In this document: positions 41,216 through 49,316 of the stretch, piece by piece | Layout of the letters: each line of letters opens with the position of its first letter | Numbering within the stretch: the first letter of the stretch is position 1 | DNA from: Alcaligenes faecalis | GTDB lineage: Bacteria; Pseudomonadota; Gammaproteobacteria; Burkholderiales; Burkholderiaceae_B | DNA length: 64,000 nt | Direction: 5' to 3' | Assembly (NCBI RefSeq): GCF_002443155.1 | Contig: NZ_CP023667.1 | Location: 124,001-188,000 of the forward strand | Notes under the pieces: generated by a model | What the model was told of the DNA's origin: nothing | The model's database searches: none | What the model saw: the letters and a program-made list of their open reading frames with translations, nothing else | Translations under genes and position numbers: made by a program

Positions 41216-42253
41216 ATGGCTAAGTTGTCCTATCTGGAGTTAAGTGGTGGTCCCAAAGAAATTGGCCATTCTTTGGGACGTTTCGGAGCCCCTGCAGTGC
41301 ATGCCTATTTGCTGAGTTCAGCAGCATGGCAAGGCATCATGCAATCAAAAGGGACGGCTGTAGCCAGCCAGCTGGCCCAGTACACCGAGCGCTATTTCCC
41401 CCGAATATGGACCGAGCTCCAGGGCCTGGCATTAGGTCTGGAGCTCCCATTCGAAGAAGTGTTTTTGTGGAATTGCCGTGGCGACCTGTGGGCCATGGCT
41501 CCCGATGGTTGCACCACCGTACAAATGCCGGCCCAGGGCGAACCTCGCCTGGTGCATAACGAAGATGGTGATCCAGGGTTTGCCGGTTACTGCGGGGTGG
41601 CCAAATTCATCCCCGACAGCGGCATGTCCTTTGTCTCCTTCCTGTACCCCGCCTCCTTGCCAGGTCACAGCTTTGCGGTGACACAGGCAGGCTTGGCCAT
41701 GACCGTCAATAATGTGCGCGCCCGTCATGTGACCGCAGGGGTGCCGCGCATGGTTCTGACCCGTGCCATGCTGGATCAGCCCGATCTGGATCAGGCGGTG
41801 GGTATCCTGCAGGATCATCCCCGTTCCGGCGCTTTCCATTTGAGTCTGGCGCAGCGTGGCGATCCGCGCTTGCTGAGTGTGGAATTTAGTGCCGAGGCCG
41901 TTTCTGTGCAGACCATTGAGCAGAACCATCTGCACGCCAATCATGCGGTACATCCGTCCATGCAAGGCTTTGAACAGCGTATTACCCGGTCTTCCGAGCT
42001 GCGGCAGGAGCGTGGGGATCAGTTGCTGGCACAAGCAGGTGCTGCACTTGATCCTTTGACGGTCCTGGCGGATCAGCACCATGCGGAATTTCCGATCTGG
42101 CGCTGTGACCCTAAGGACAGCGACGCGGAAAACACCCTGGCAACTGTGGATATTCAGGTGGGCAGCCAGTCCTTGAAGTGGCAGGTCTACGAAGACCCCA
42201 CGGACGAGCCTGTGCTGAAATTTGCGGATACCACTCGCATTGATCTAGCCTGA
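41216..42253 (+). CDS. C45-family peptidase/acyltransferase (Ntn hydrolase)
   Basis: A 345-residue N-terminal-nucleophile hydrolase of the C45 family (penicillin acyl-CoA:6-APA acyltransferase type). The precursor would cleave itself before the nucleophile Cys99 (APDG-CTTVQ); just before it is EEVFLWNCRGDLW, and after it are HNEDGDPGFAGYC and MTVNNVRARHVTAGVPR, which match the family. Substrates of bacterial members are mostly unknown; they cleave amide bonds of small acylated amino compounds. It lies 5 bp after the RpiR regulator and opposite a class III aminotransferase, suggesting release of an amine or amino acid that the aminotransferase then uses. A terminator follows at 42258-42290. 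Confidence 0.88.
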   Translation: MAKLSYLELSGGPKEIGHSLGRFGAPAVHAYLLSSAAWQGIMQSKGTAVASQLAQYTERYFPRIWTELQGLALGLELPFEEVFLWNCRGDLWAMAPDGCTTVQMPAQGEPRLVHNEDGDPGFAGYCGVAKFIPDSGMSFVSFLYPASLPGHSFAVTQAGLAMTVNNVRARHVTAGVPRMVLTRAMLDQPDLDQAVGILQDHPRSGAFHLSLAQRGDPRLLSVEFSAEAVSVQTIEQNHLHANHAVHPSMQGFEQRITRSSELRQERGDQLLAQAGAALDPLTVLADQHHAEFPIWRCDPKDSDAENTLATVDIQVGSQSLKWQVYEDPTDEPVLKFADTTRIDLA

Positions 42254-42257
42254 AAAG

Positions 42258-42290
42258 GAATAGGGCCTGCTAATGCAGGGCCCTATTCTT
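42258..42290. terminator. Terminator between convergent C45 peptidase and cobalamin adenosyltransferase genes
   Basis: GAATAGGG/CCCTATTC and, inside it, CCTGC/GCAGG form a 13-bp stem with one bulged G and loop TAAT. The T tail is short. Confidence 0.75.
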
Positions 42291-42292
42291 AT

Positions 42293-42322
42293 AGTCGCAG
42301 TCGCAGTCGCAGTCGCAGTCGC
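42293..42322. repeat. Hexanucleotide tandem repeat, five units of AGTCGC
   Basis: Five identical 6-bp units in the 79-bp gap between the two convergent genes. It is non-coding and likely to vary in copy number. Confidence 0.9.
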
Positions 42323-42332
42323 GACGGGGCGA

Positions 42333-42896
42333 TCAGTCCTTGTCAGCCTCGTTGCGTTTGGGCTCCCACAGTACGTCAGAGCGGCCAGCATGGCGGTTCA
42401 AGGTACGCGCCAACACAAACAATAAATCCGACAGGCGGTTCAGGTACAAGCGCGGACTGTCCTGTGGCAATGCCTCAGAGGGCACAGCAACAACACTACG
42501 TTCCGCACGACGTGCCACACAGCGCAGCACATGGGCTTGTGCGGCTGCCGGGCTGCCGCCCGGCAAAATGAACTCTTTGAGTATGCCCAAAGGCTCGTTG
42601 TAGTGGCGAATCGCCTGATCCAGACGCTCTACATGGGCACTACCTATGACCTGATGGCCAGGAATGCACAGTTCAGCTCCCATATCGAACAAGTCGTGCT
42701 GGATATCGGACAGCAGGCTATCGACATCTTCTGGCAGCGCCATGCTGCGCAAGACACCAATATGGCTGTTCAGCTCATCCACGTCGCCCAGGGCGTGGAT
42801 CAGGGGAGCGGTTTTGGGCAGGCGGCTGCCGTCGCCCAAACCTGTTGTCCCATCGTCGCCGGTGCGGGTGCTGATAATGGAAAGTCGTGTGGACAT
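42333..42896 (-). CDS. Cob(I)yrinic acid a,c-diamide adenosyltransferase (PduO type)
   Basis: A 187-residue ATP:cob(I)alamin adenosyltransferase of the PduO family, which makes adenosylcobalamin. The N-terminal ATP loop TRTGDDGTTGLGDGSRLPK, the LGDVDELNSHIGVL strand, and the C-terminal helix signatures RCVARRAERSVVAV and LYLNRLSDLLFVLARTLNR carry the conserved Arg, Asn and Asp residues. AAGG lies upstream of the ATG. No other cobalamin gene or B12 riboswitch is near; the acetyltransferase gene follows the same strand 8 bp upstream. Confidence 0.94.
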   Translation of the reverse strand: MSTRLSIISTRTGDDGTTGLGDGSRLPKTAPLIHALGDVDELNSHIGVLRSMALPEDVDSLLSDIQHDLFDMGAELCIPGHQVIGSAHVERLDQAIRHYNEPLGILKEFILPGGSPAAAQAHVLRCVARRAERSVVAVPSEALPQDSPRLYLNRLSDLLFVLARTLNRHAGRSDVLWEPKRNEADKD

Positions 42897-42904
42897 GAGG
42901 GGCC

Positions 42905-43429
42905 TTAAATTTCGGCAGGGCTAGGGGTGCCTTGGGCCAGGTTGGCCAGGGCATCGCCAGTAACACGCACCACACGCCAGTCTTCCAGCACTTGAGCGCC
43001 TTGGTGCTTGTAAAAGTCGATGGCGTTCCGGTTCCAGTCCAGTACTACCCACTCCAGGCGACCACAGCCTTGGGCGACAGCCATCTGGGCCAGATGGCGC
43101 AAGACAGCAGCGCCCAGACCGTGCTTGCGATGGGCCGGGTCTATATACAAATCCTCCAGATAGATGCCGCGGCGATCCAGAAAGCTGGAGTAGTTGTAAA
43201 ACCACATAATGTAAGAAATTGGTGCGTCGGGCTGGTCTTCTGGCGTGATCACCAGGCAGTAGGCGCTGGGCTCATCGGAGAAGAAGCTGTTGCGCAGCGA
43301 CTCGGCGCTAGCCTTGAAAATATGCTCCAGTTTTTCAAAGGCGGCCATATCGCGCATCAGGCCCAGAACGGCCGGAATGTCTGCGGGGGTGGCTGGACGC
43401 AGCACATACCCTTTAATAAATTCGCTCAT
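42905..43429 (-). CDS. GNAT family N-acetyltransferase
   Basis: A 174-residue GCN5-related acetyltransferase. Typical elements are LRPATPADIPAVLGLMRDMA at the start, the acceptor strand GIYLEDLYIDPAHRKHGLGA, whose RKHGLGAA loop is the acetyl-CoA pyrophosphate site, and WVVLDWNRNAIDFYKHQGAQ near the end. This arrangement (YLEDLYVxPxxRxxGxG, then DWNxxAIxFY) is that of spermidine/diamine-like acetyltransferases, so a polyamine or similar amine may be the substrate, but this is only suggestive. It is eight bases upstream of the adenosyltransferase gene on the same strand. Confidence 0.87.
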   Translation of the reverse strand: MSEFIKGYVLRPATPADIPAVLGLMRDMAAFEKLEHIFKASAESLRNSFFSDEPSAYCLVITPEDQPDAPISYIMWFYNYSSFLDRRGIYLEDLYIDPAHRKHGLGAAVLRHLAQMAVAQGCGRLEWVVLDWNRNAIDFYKHQGAQVLEDWRVVRVTGDALANLAQGTPSPAEI

Positions 43430-43540
43430 GCTTTTGCAAAGGTTTAGCGTTATGCTTGATCGGAAACAGACGCATCAGGCGTCCGAAAGTAGGCATTATG
43501 AGCTAATTGTCTGGCTCTGCCCAATTTGCAGGAGGTAAAA

Positions 43541-43846
43541 ATGACGTGGACGAAACGAGGCGCAGCCTTGGCACTGGGAACATTGGGTGTGGTAGCGGGC
43601 TCGGCGTATGTCGTGGTTGCCCAGGCTCAGGAAGCCAGTGCCTCGGGTGAAGTACGCCGTCTGGACGCCGAGGCCGGCAAAATTACCATCAAGCATGGTG
43701 AGATCAGCGACCTGGAGCTGCCCGCCATGACATTGGTGTACAAAATTGATCCCGCCTTGCTGGCCAATATCAAGCCGGGTGACAAGGTAAAGTTCACTGC
43801 CAAACGTGATGGCGGTGATTACGTGGTCACCAAGATCAGCAAATAG
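43541..43846 (+). CDS. CusF-like periplasmic copper-binding protein
   Basis: A 101-residue exported protein with a signal peptide (MTWTKRGAALALGTLGVVAG, cleavage after AQA) and an OB-fold CusF domain. The family pattern is present: ASGEVRRLDAEAGKITIKHG, then LELPAMTLVYKI containing the conserved Met, and GDKVKFTAKRDG. In CusF the His and Met of the matching strands bind Cu(I) together with a Trp; here the His (KHG) and Met (AMT) are kept but I see no Trp in the mature domain. An excellent AGGAGG precedes the ATG at 43541. It is a single-gene unit with its own terminator; no cus or cop efflux genes are nearby. Confidence 0.88.
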   Translation: MTWTKRGAALALGTLGVVAGSAYVVVAQAQEASASGEVRRLDAEAGKITIKHGEISDLELPAMTLVYKIDPALLANIKPGDKVKFTAKRDGGDYVVTKISK

Positions 43847-43881
43847 GCGCAGCGCTCTGCGGGCGCAGGGTTGCAGTAAGA

Positions 43882-43909
43882 AAAAGGGGCAGAAGAATCT
43901 GCCCCTTTT
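43882..43909. terminator. Terminator between cusF-like gene and hslU
   Basis: AAAAGGGGCAGA (43882-43893) and TCTGCCCCTTTT (43898-43909) are a perfect 12-bp stem with loop AGAA; it can act in both directions for the two convergent genes. Confidence 0.92.
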
Positions 43910-43933
43910 CTATTACAGCGACAAGCGGATGTC

Positions 43934-45271
43934 TTACAGCACGTAGCGTGCCAGATCCTGGCTGGCTGCGGTTTCCTGCAGCTGCTTGTTCACGTAGTCA
44001 GCGTCAATGACCACATTTTGCTCACCGTGGCTGCCGGCGCTGTAGGACAGCTCTTCCAGCAGTTTTTCCATGACGGTGTACAGGCGACGGGCACCAATGT
44101 TTTCGGTACGCTCGTTGACATCGAAGGCCAGCTCGGCCAGACGCTGGATGCCGTCGGGACGGAAGTCCAGTTGCACGTCTTCGGTGCCCAGCAAGGCGGC
44201 GTATTGCTTGGTCAGGGAAGCGTCCGTGGTCGACAGGATCTGCACGAAATCCTGGGCGCTCAGCGATTCCAGTTCCACACGGATAGGGAAGCGGCCTTGC
44301 AGTTCAGGGATCAGATCCGAGGGGCGGGACAGATGGAACGCGCCCGAGGCAATAAACAGGATGTGGTCGGTACGCACCACACCGTATTTGGTCGTGACGG
44401 TGGTGCCTTCTACCAGTGGCAGCAGGTCACGCTGCACACCTTGGCGGGACACATCGCCGCCGCTGCCCTGGCTTTCGCCACGCGCAGTGATCTTGTCGAT
44501 CTCGTCCAGGAACACGATACCGTTCTGCTCGGCGTTGGCCACTGCAGCGGTACGCAAGTCGTCTTCATTGACGCGACGGGCCGCTTCTTCCTCGGTCAGT
44601 TGCTTGAAGGCTTCCTTGACCGTCAGCTTGCGAGCCTTGGTTTTTTCCTGGCCCAGACCGGAGAACATGCCGCGCAATTGCTCGGTCATCTCTTCCATGC
44701 CGGGAGGGGCCATGATTTCCATGCGAGGCATGGCCTGAGCCATCTCGATTTCAATCTCGGTATCGTCCAGCTTGCCTTCACGCAGACGCTTGCGGAACAC
44801 CTGGCGTGCCGAGTTGTCCTCACGCTGGGGCTGACCGTGGGCATCGCGCGAGGGCGGCACCAGTACGTCCAGAATGCGGTCTTCAGCGGCTTCCTCGGCC
44901 TGGGTGCGCACACGGCGCATTTCGACTTCGCGAGTTTGCTTGACCGAAATATCCACCAGGTCGCGGATGATGGTTTCAACGTCGCGGCCCACATAGCCCA
45001 CTTCCGTGAACTTGGTGGCTTCAACTTTGATAAAAGGCGCATTGGCCAGCTTGGCCAGACGACGGGCGATTTCGGTTTTACCCACGCCGGTGGGTCCGAT
45101 CATCAGAATGTTCTTGGGCACGATCTCGCTGCGCAGGGGCTCGGCAACCTGCTGGCGGCGCCAGCGATTGCGCAGGGCCACGGCCACGGAGCGCTTGGCC
45201 TTGCCCTGGCCAACGATATGCTTGTCCAGTTCGGAGACGATCTCTCCGGGAGTCATATTAGGTGTAGACAT
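43934..45271 (-). CDS. hslU: ATP-dependent protease ATPase subunit HslU
   Basis: An AAA+ unfoldase that feeds substrates to the HslV peptidase. The 445-residue protein has the Walker A motif GPTGVGKTE, the pore-loop region [16 protein letters not shown], Walker [12 protein letters not shown], and the C-terminal [18 protein letters not shown], ending in RYVL, the tail that activates HslV. The intermediate domain is present (about residues 110-240). The start is the ATG at 45271, which fits homologues ([17 protein letters not shown]). It lies 17 bp downstream of hslV in one operon. Confidence 0.97.
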   Translation of the reverse strand: MSTPNMTPGEIVSELDKHIVGQGKAKRSVAVALRNRWRRQQVAEPLRSEIVPKNILMIGPTGVGKTEIARRLAKLANAPFIKVEATKFTEVGYVGRDVETIIRDLVDISVKQTREVEMRRVRTQAEEAAEDRILDVLVPPSRDAHGQPQREDNSARQVFRKRLREGKLDDTEIEIEMAQAMPRMEIMAPPGMEEMTEQLRGMFSGLGQEKTKARKLTVKEAFKQLTEEEAARRVNEDDLRTAAVANAEQNGIVFLDEIDKITARGESQGSGGDVSRQGVQRDLLPLVEGTTVTTKYGVVRTDHILFIASGAFHLSRPSDLIPELQGRFPIRVELESLSAQDFVQILSTTDASLTKQYAALLGTEDVQLDFRPDGIQRLAELAFDVNERTENIGARRLYTVMEKLLEELSYSAGSHGEQNVVIDADYVNKQLQETAASQDLARYVL

Positions 45272-45288
45272 GGTGGGGTATCCGGCTG

Positions 45289-45822
45289 TCAGAGTGTTTC
45301 GACGATATGGTTCTGGTTGGTGTAGATGCACAGGTCACCTGCGATCTCCAGAGACTTTTTAACGATGTCGGCAGGAGCCATATCGGTGTTTTGCAGCAAG
45401 GCCATGGCGGCTGACTGGGCATAGGAGCCGCCCGAACCGATGGCAGCCAGGCCATGCTCGGGTTCGAGCACGTCGCCATTGCCAGTGAGCACCAGCGTGT
45501 GTTCCTTGTCCGCCACCAGCAGCATGGCTTCCAGACGGCGCAGAACGCGGTCGGTGCGCCAGTCGCGCGTCAGTTCGACGGCGGCGCGCAGCAGGTTGCC
45601 CTGGTGCTTTTCCAGCTTTGCTTCAAAGCGTTCTTGCAAGGTGAAGGCGTCGGCCGTCGCACCGGCAAAGCCGGCCAGGATGCTGTCGTTGTACAAACGG
45701 CGAATCTTGCGGGCCGTGCCCTTGATGACAATATTGCCCAGGGTGACCTGACCATCGCCGCCAATGGCGACCTGATCTCCGCGGCGTACACAGACAATAG
45801 TAGTGGCGTGAAATTGTTCCAT
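45289..45822 (-). CDS. hslV: ATP-dependent protease peptidase subunit HslV
   Basis: The threonine peptidase of the HslVU protease, a dodecamer in the cytoplasm. The reading starts [16 protein letters not shown]; maturation would remove six residues to expose Thr7 as the N-terminal nucleophile. The [13 protein letters not shown] strand, the conserved Lys region [13 protein letters not shown] and the [12 protein letters not shown] loop confirm the family, and the 177-residue length is normal. A strong ribosome-binding site (AGGAAGG) precedes the ATG. hslU follows by 17 bp. The operon is often under heat-shock sigma32 control; I did not identify a sigma32 promoter. Confidence 0.97.
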   Translation of the reverse strand: MEQFHATTIVCVRRGDQVAIGGDGQVTLGNIVIKGTARKIRRLYNDSILAGFAGATADAFTLQERFEAKLEKHQGNLLRAAVELTRDWRTDRVLRRLEAMLLVADKEHTLVLTGNGDVLEPEHGLAAIGSGGSYAQSAAMALLQNTDMAPADIVKKSLEIAGDLCIYTNQNHIVETL

Positions 45823-45986
45823 GATTTCCTTCCTTTAAGGTTCCCATCTGGGGGCCGGGCAGAAAATTTCAAGCGCATGACAGCAGGAAGTTTTTACCGG
45901 GCGCTAGGTTGCTGCGCTGAACGGGGGTGAAGGAGGGCACGCTGCTGTGTTGATAGAGGCTGGTGTGGCTGGACTAAATGGCAAAA

Positions 45987-46019
45987 AAAAGCCCGCCAGA
46001 ATGATCGGGCGGGCTTTTT
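45987..46019 (-). terminator. Terminator of dksA
   Basis: AAAAGCCCGCC (45987-45997) and GGCGGGCTTTT (46008-46018) form an 11-bp stem, with A and T tracts at its ends. It separates dksA from the hslVU promoter. Confidence 0.9.
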
Positions 46020-46045
46020 ATCAGGGTGAGGGGCGTTGCCGCCTA

Positions 46046-46483
46046 TCAATCCCCAAACATCTTTTGACGCTTCTCGCGACGTTCCTGGGCTTCCAGAGAC
46101 AGGTTGGCCGTAGGACGTGCCAGCAAACGGGGCAGGCCGATGGGCTCGCCGGTTTCCTCACACCAGCCGTATTCGCCCGAATCGATCAGGGCGATGGACT
46201 GTTGCACTTTCTTGAGCAGCTTGCGTTCGCGATCGCGGGTGCGCAGCTCCAGAGCGTGTTCTTCTTCGATCGTGGCACGGTCAGCCGGGTCAGGAACGAA
46301 CTGGGTTTCACGCAGGTTTTCCGTCGTGGCACCGGCGTTGGCCAGAATTTCCTGCTCAAGCTGGCGCAAACGATGCTTGAAAAACTCCAGCTGGGCGGCG
46401 TTCATGTAGTCTGACTCAGGCATCGCCAAAAGCTCCTGCTCGGTCAGCAGGGTTGTAGTACTGTCATGTGACTTAGTTGCCAT
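46046..46483 (-). CDS. dksA: RNA polymerase-binding transcription factor DksA, one-cysteine form
   Basis: DksA binds RNA polymerase through its secondary channel and, with ppGpp, reprograms transcription. The 145-residue protein has the coiled coil (QLEFFKHRLRQLEQEILANA and RDRERKLLKKVQQSIALIDS) with the acidic tip Asp pair (PDPADRATIEEEHALE). The zinc finger is degenerate: only one of four Cys remains (GEYGWCEETGEPIG; the second pair is LSLEAQERRE), so the domain should not need zinc. This form is common in Alpha- and Betaproteobacteria. It lies 82 bp downstream of the CobW GTPase gene and is followed by a terminator and hslVU. Confidence 0.94.
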   Translation of the reverse strand: MATKSHDSTTTLLTEQELLAMPESDYMNAAQLEFFKHRLRQLEQEILANAGATTENLRETQFVPDPADRATIEEEHALELRTRDRERKLLKKVQQSIALIDSGEYGWCEETGEPIGLPRLLARPTANLSLEAQERREKRQKMFGD

Positions 46484-46565
46484 GATGCTTACCTCTTGTT
46501 GACGTCTGGGAGCCTGTAACTGTCGTCACGCGCAATCGCTCCGCATTTACTGAATAATTATTAAT

Positions 46566-47666
46566 TCAAACCAGGCAATTCTCCAGGCCCTGGGTGAATA
46601 TGTCTTGGGGCAGCTTGCGGCCAATAAAGACCAGCTTGGTGCCTTTTTTATCTTTGGCCAGCCAGGCATTGCCGGGCTCGGCGCTCATCATCATGTGTAC
46701 GCCTTGGAACAGCATACGGCGATTGATGCCCTTCAGATACAAAATGCCCTTGTAGCGCATCAGATCTGGTCCAAATACCTGAACAATGCCCGACAGGAAG
46801 TCTTCCAGCCGTTCGGGGTCGAAAGGTCGATCCGAACGGAACACGAAAGCCCCGATCTCGTCATTGTGAGCGGCGTGCTCGTGGTGATGATGGTGGTGGT
46901 CGTGCCCGCAGTCAGGACCGCAATCGCCTTCTTCACCGTGGGCATGATCGTGGTGGTGATCATGCTCGTCCGCTGCATCGGGGTGTTGCTCTGCCAAGAA
47001 TTGCGGATCAATGTCCAAAATGGAATTCAGGTTGAAACCGCTGACTTCCAGCAAATCCTTGATGTCGGTTTCACCGAAGTGAACCGGCGTAATCGTGGCT
47101 CGCGGGTTGATGCGGATCAGACGGGCGCGCAGGGCCTCGTAATCCACATCATTGACCAGATCTTTTTTGGAGATCAGCAAACGGTCCGCAAAACCAACCT
47201 GTTTCTGGGCTTCTTCTTGCTGGTCCAGCGTGGCCATGCCGTGTTTGGCATCCACTACCGTGATGACCGCGTCCAGCCGATAGTAGTCGGCAATATCATC
47301 GTCCATGAAGAAGGTCTGGCAGACCGGGCCGGGGTTAGCCATGCCGGTGGTCTCGATGATGACGCGCTCGAACTTCAGTTCGCCCGCCTGGCGGCGAACG
47401 CGCAAATCGTTCAGGGTGCGCATCAGGTCACCGCGCACGGTGCAGCACACGCAACCGTTGCTCAGCTCGACGATTTCTTCTTCGGAGTCTTGCACCAACA
47501 ATTCGTTGTCGATGCCTTCAGGCCCGAACTCGTTTTCGATGACGGCAATACGTCGACCGTGATATTCGCTCAGGATGCGCTTGAGCAGCGTGGTTTTGCC
47601 AGCGCCCAAAAAACCAGTCAGAACAGTGACTGGAACCATGTTGTTCAGATCTGATGCCGCGTTCAT
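46566..47666 (-). CDS. CobW/COG0523 family GTPase with His-rich metal-binding loop
   Basis: A G3E-family P-loop GTPase of 366 residues, of the group proposed to deliver zinc or another metal to client proteins. Motifs: Walker A GFLGAGKTTLL, the metal-binding GCVCCTVRGDL, the switch EFGPEGIDNELLV and the base-recognition SKKDLVND. A loop at about residues 225-265 is full of His and also has two Cys (EEGDCGPDCGHDHHHHHH). The C-terminal CobW_C domain follows. The ATG at 47666 has GAGG 7 nt upstream. It is on the same strand as zur, 199 bp downstream of it, and before dksA. No Zur-box copy is visible directly upstream, so zinc control would have to come by read-through from zur or from another site. 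Confidence 0.92.
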   Translation of the reverse strand: MNAASDLNNMVPVTVLTGFLGAGKTTLLKRILSEYHGRRIAVIENEFGPEGIDNELLVQDSEEEIVELSNGCVCCTVRGDLMRTLNDLRVRRQAGELKFERVIIETTGMANPGPVCQTFFMDDDIADYYRLDAVITVVDAKHGMATLDQQEEAQKQVGFADRLLISKKDLVNDVDYEALRARLIRINPRATITPVHFGETDIKDLLEVSGFNLNSILDIDPQFLAEQHPDAADEHDHHHDHAHGEEGDCGPDCGHDHHHHHHEHAAHNDEIGAFVFRSDRPFDPERLEDFLSGIVQVFGPDLMRYKGILYLKGINRRMLFQGVHMMMSAEPGNAWLAKDKKGTKLVFIGRKLPQDIFTQGLENCLV

Positions 47667-47865
47667 AAACATGCCTCGCAGTGGCGGGCGAAAGGTACAA
47701 GGCACGGCACCAACCGCGGCTTCCTGCACCCATCTGCTCCGCACGAAAACAACGTGCGATTACATCACAGCCTTGCCTGTTGGGCAAACGGTGATCTGTA
47801 AAAATTCACAGAGGTTTGCCAATAGATCGGGGAATATATACCGATTGGAGGCAAAATGCCACGTT

Positions 47866-48357
47866 TTAGGGGGCAGATAAGGGTTTTCGCTCGTTTTTAG
47901 CGGCAACGCAACGCTGGCACAGGCCACGCAACTCGGTCTCGTGACCGGACAGGGCAAAGCCGGCTCCGCGCACACAGTCAGCCAGCCGCTGGCTCAGGTC
48001 CGGAGCGCACAGCTCCACCACGGTACCGCACTGGGTGCAGACAATCAGCAAGTCGTGGGGGTGGCCACCGGCATCCACACAGGCCGTCCAGGCATTGACG
48101 GCATCCAGGCGGTGAATCAGACCTTCTTCAGTCAGAAAGTCCAGAGCACGGTAAACGGTAGGGGGCTTGGCGCCGGGCTGGAACTCGCGAACCAGATCCA
48201 GCAGTTCGTAGGCGCGCAAACTGCGCTGGGCCTGAATCAGGATTTCCAGCACCTGGCGGCGAATTGAAGTCAGCCGTTTACCGCGTTCCAGACAAAGCTG
48301 TTCAGCGGTAGCAAGCTGATCTTCAATGGCGTTGGGCGTAAGAATATGTACAGGCAT
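47866..48357 (-). CDS. zur: Zinc uptake regulator Zur (Fur family)
   Basis: A 163-residue Fur-family repressor that shuts off zinc uptake genes when zinc is plentiful. The winged helix includes RLTSIRRQVLEILIQ and PPTVYRALDFLTEEGLIHRL; the regulatory zinc site is suggested by the GGHPHDLLIVC strand, and the structural zinc by the two CxxC pairs (C107/C110 and C147/C150). The gene is divergent from the znuCBA operon, and the putative Zur operator lies 18 bp before its ATG, so it is probably autoregulated. The adjacent znuC and the operator shared with znuD distinguish it from Fur. Confidence 0.95.
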   Translation of the reverse strand: MPVHILTPNAIEDQLATAEQLCLERGKRLTSIRRQVLEILIQAQRSLRAYELLDLVREFQPGAKPPTVYRALDFLTEEGLIHRLDAVNAWTACVDAGGHPHDLLIVCTQCGTVVELCAPDLSQRLADCVRGAGFALSGHETELRGLCQRCVAAKNERKPLSAP

Positions 48358-48374
48358 GGCGCTTGATGGGTTGT

Positions 48375-48392
48375 TTGTTATGTTATAACATC
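48375..48392. promoter_or_regulatory. Putative Zur operator between zur and znuC
   Basis: TTGTTATGTTATAACATC is the exact reverse complement of the 18-nt site upstream of znuD (19171-19188). Located 18 bp before zur and 48 bp before the first ORF of the znu operon, it could control both directions. Confidence 0.88.
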
Positions 48393-48439
48393 TTTGGAAA
48401 ATTAAATTATTCCCAATCTAGCCGCATTATCCCTGTTTC

Positions 48440-48589
48440 ATGTCCTGTCCTCAATTTCCCTCGACTTTCCGTAGTCCGGCACCTCGTCGTTCGCTCTTGC
48501 TGGCCTCGGCCGGACAGCGCGTACTGGGCGCTTTGTGCGTGGCAGGAGCCCTGTGGCTACTGACCGCCTGGGCATTGGGCGCGTGGTAA
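48440..48589 (+). CDS. Putative 49-residue membrane peptide at the head of the znu operon
   Basis: A short open frame with ATG at 48440 and TAA at 48587-48589. The peptide starts MSCPQFPSTFRSPAPRRSL, followed by one long hydrophobic segment (about residues 28-49, GALCVAGALWLLTAWALGAW). The stop is four bases before the znuC ATG, and the weak znuC ribosome-binding site lies inside the end of this frame, so znuC would depend on its translation. No strong Shine-Dalgarno precedes it. The single-helix prediction, the position directly after the Zur operator and the tight spacing favour a real gene; the function is unknown. Confidence 0.55.
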   Translation: MSCPQFPSTFRSPAPRRSLLLASAGQRVLGALCVAGALWLLTAWALGAW

Positions 48590-48593
48590 GGGC

Positions 48594-49316
48594 ATGAGTT
48601 CACATCAAACCTTGATCGAACTCGAGCATGTCGCGCTGGGCTGGAAAGACAAAATCGCTCTGCGTGATATTAGCGGCTGTTTTAACCGAGGCTCCTTGAC
48701 GGCTATCGTCGGGCCTAACGGTGCTGGTAAATCCACCTTGCTCAAAGGGCTGACCGGGCAGATCAACCCCCTGAAAGGGCGCATTGCTGTCGACAGCGGT
48801 TTTCTGAATCAGCTGGCCTTGTTGCCGCAGATGGGCGATCTGGACAAAAGTTTTCCGGTGACGGTGCATGATCTGGTGGCCATGGGAGCCTGGAAGCGTG
48901 TGGGTGCCTGGGGTGGTTTCCCCAAAGCCGAGCACGAACGCATTGGTCATGCGCTGGAGCAGGTGGGTTTGGCCGACTTTGCGCGTCGTTCCATTGGCAC
49001 CTTGTCGGGCGGTCAGTTACAGCGCGCCTTGTTCGCCCGCATGATCATGCAAGATGCCCAGATCCTTTTGCTGGACGAGCCTTTTGCCGCGGTAGACCGC
49101 GCAACCTCGGATGAATTGATGAACCTGATTCTGGACTGGCACAAACAGGGCCGTACCGTGATGGCCGTGTTGCATGATCTGGATATGGTGCGTAGCTGTT
49201 TTCCGCAAACCGTGCTGCTTGCCGGGCAGGTGGTGGGCTGGGGTGAGACCGAGGCGGTGCTGACGCCGGAGAACCTGCATCTGGCTCGCCATTTGTGCGC
49301 GGGGGACTATCTATGA
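48594..49316 (+). CDS. znuC: Zinc ABC transporter ATP-binding protein
   Basis: The ATPase of the ZnuABC zinc importer on the cytoplasmic face of the inner membrane. The 240-residue protein has Walker A GPNGAGKSTLL, signature LSGGQLQRALFAR, Walker B ILLLDEPFAAVDRAT and the H-loop AVLHDLDMV. Its last four bases overlap the znuB start (ATGA), and it is preceded by a 49-codon ORF and the Zur operator. Manganese importers look similar, but the adjacent zur and the His-rich ZnuA argue for zinc. Confidence 0.96.
   Translation: MSSHQTLIELEHVALGWKDKIALRDISGCFNRGSLTAIVGPNGAGKSTLLKGLTGQINPLKGRIAVDSGFLNQLALLPQMGDLDKSFPVTVHDLVAMGAWKRVGAWGGFPKAEHERIGHALEQVGLADFARRSIGTLSGGQLQRALFARMIMQDAQILLLDEPFAAVDRATSDELMNLILDWHKQGRTVMAVLHDLDMVRSCFPQTVLLAGQVVGWGETEAVLTPENLHLARHLCAGDYL

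Noticed and set aside
47667-47865. Search for a Zur box directly upstream of the CobW GTPase
   Set aside because: No TGTTATAACA-like palindrome is present; only an unrelated AT-rich dyad near 47819-47848.
48363-48563. 66-codon open frame starting inside the Zur operator region
   Set aside because: Its start overlaps the Zur box and it is out of frame with the better-supported 49-codon ORF that leads to znuC.
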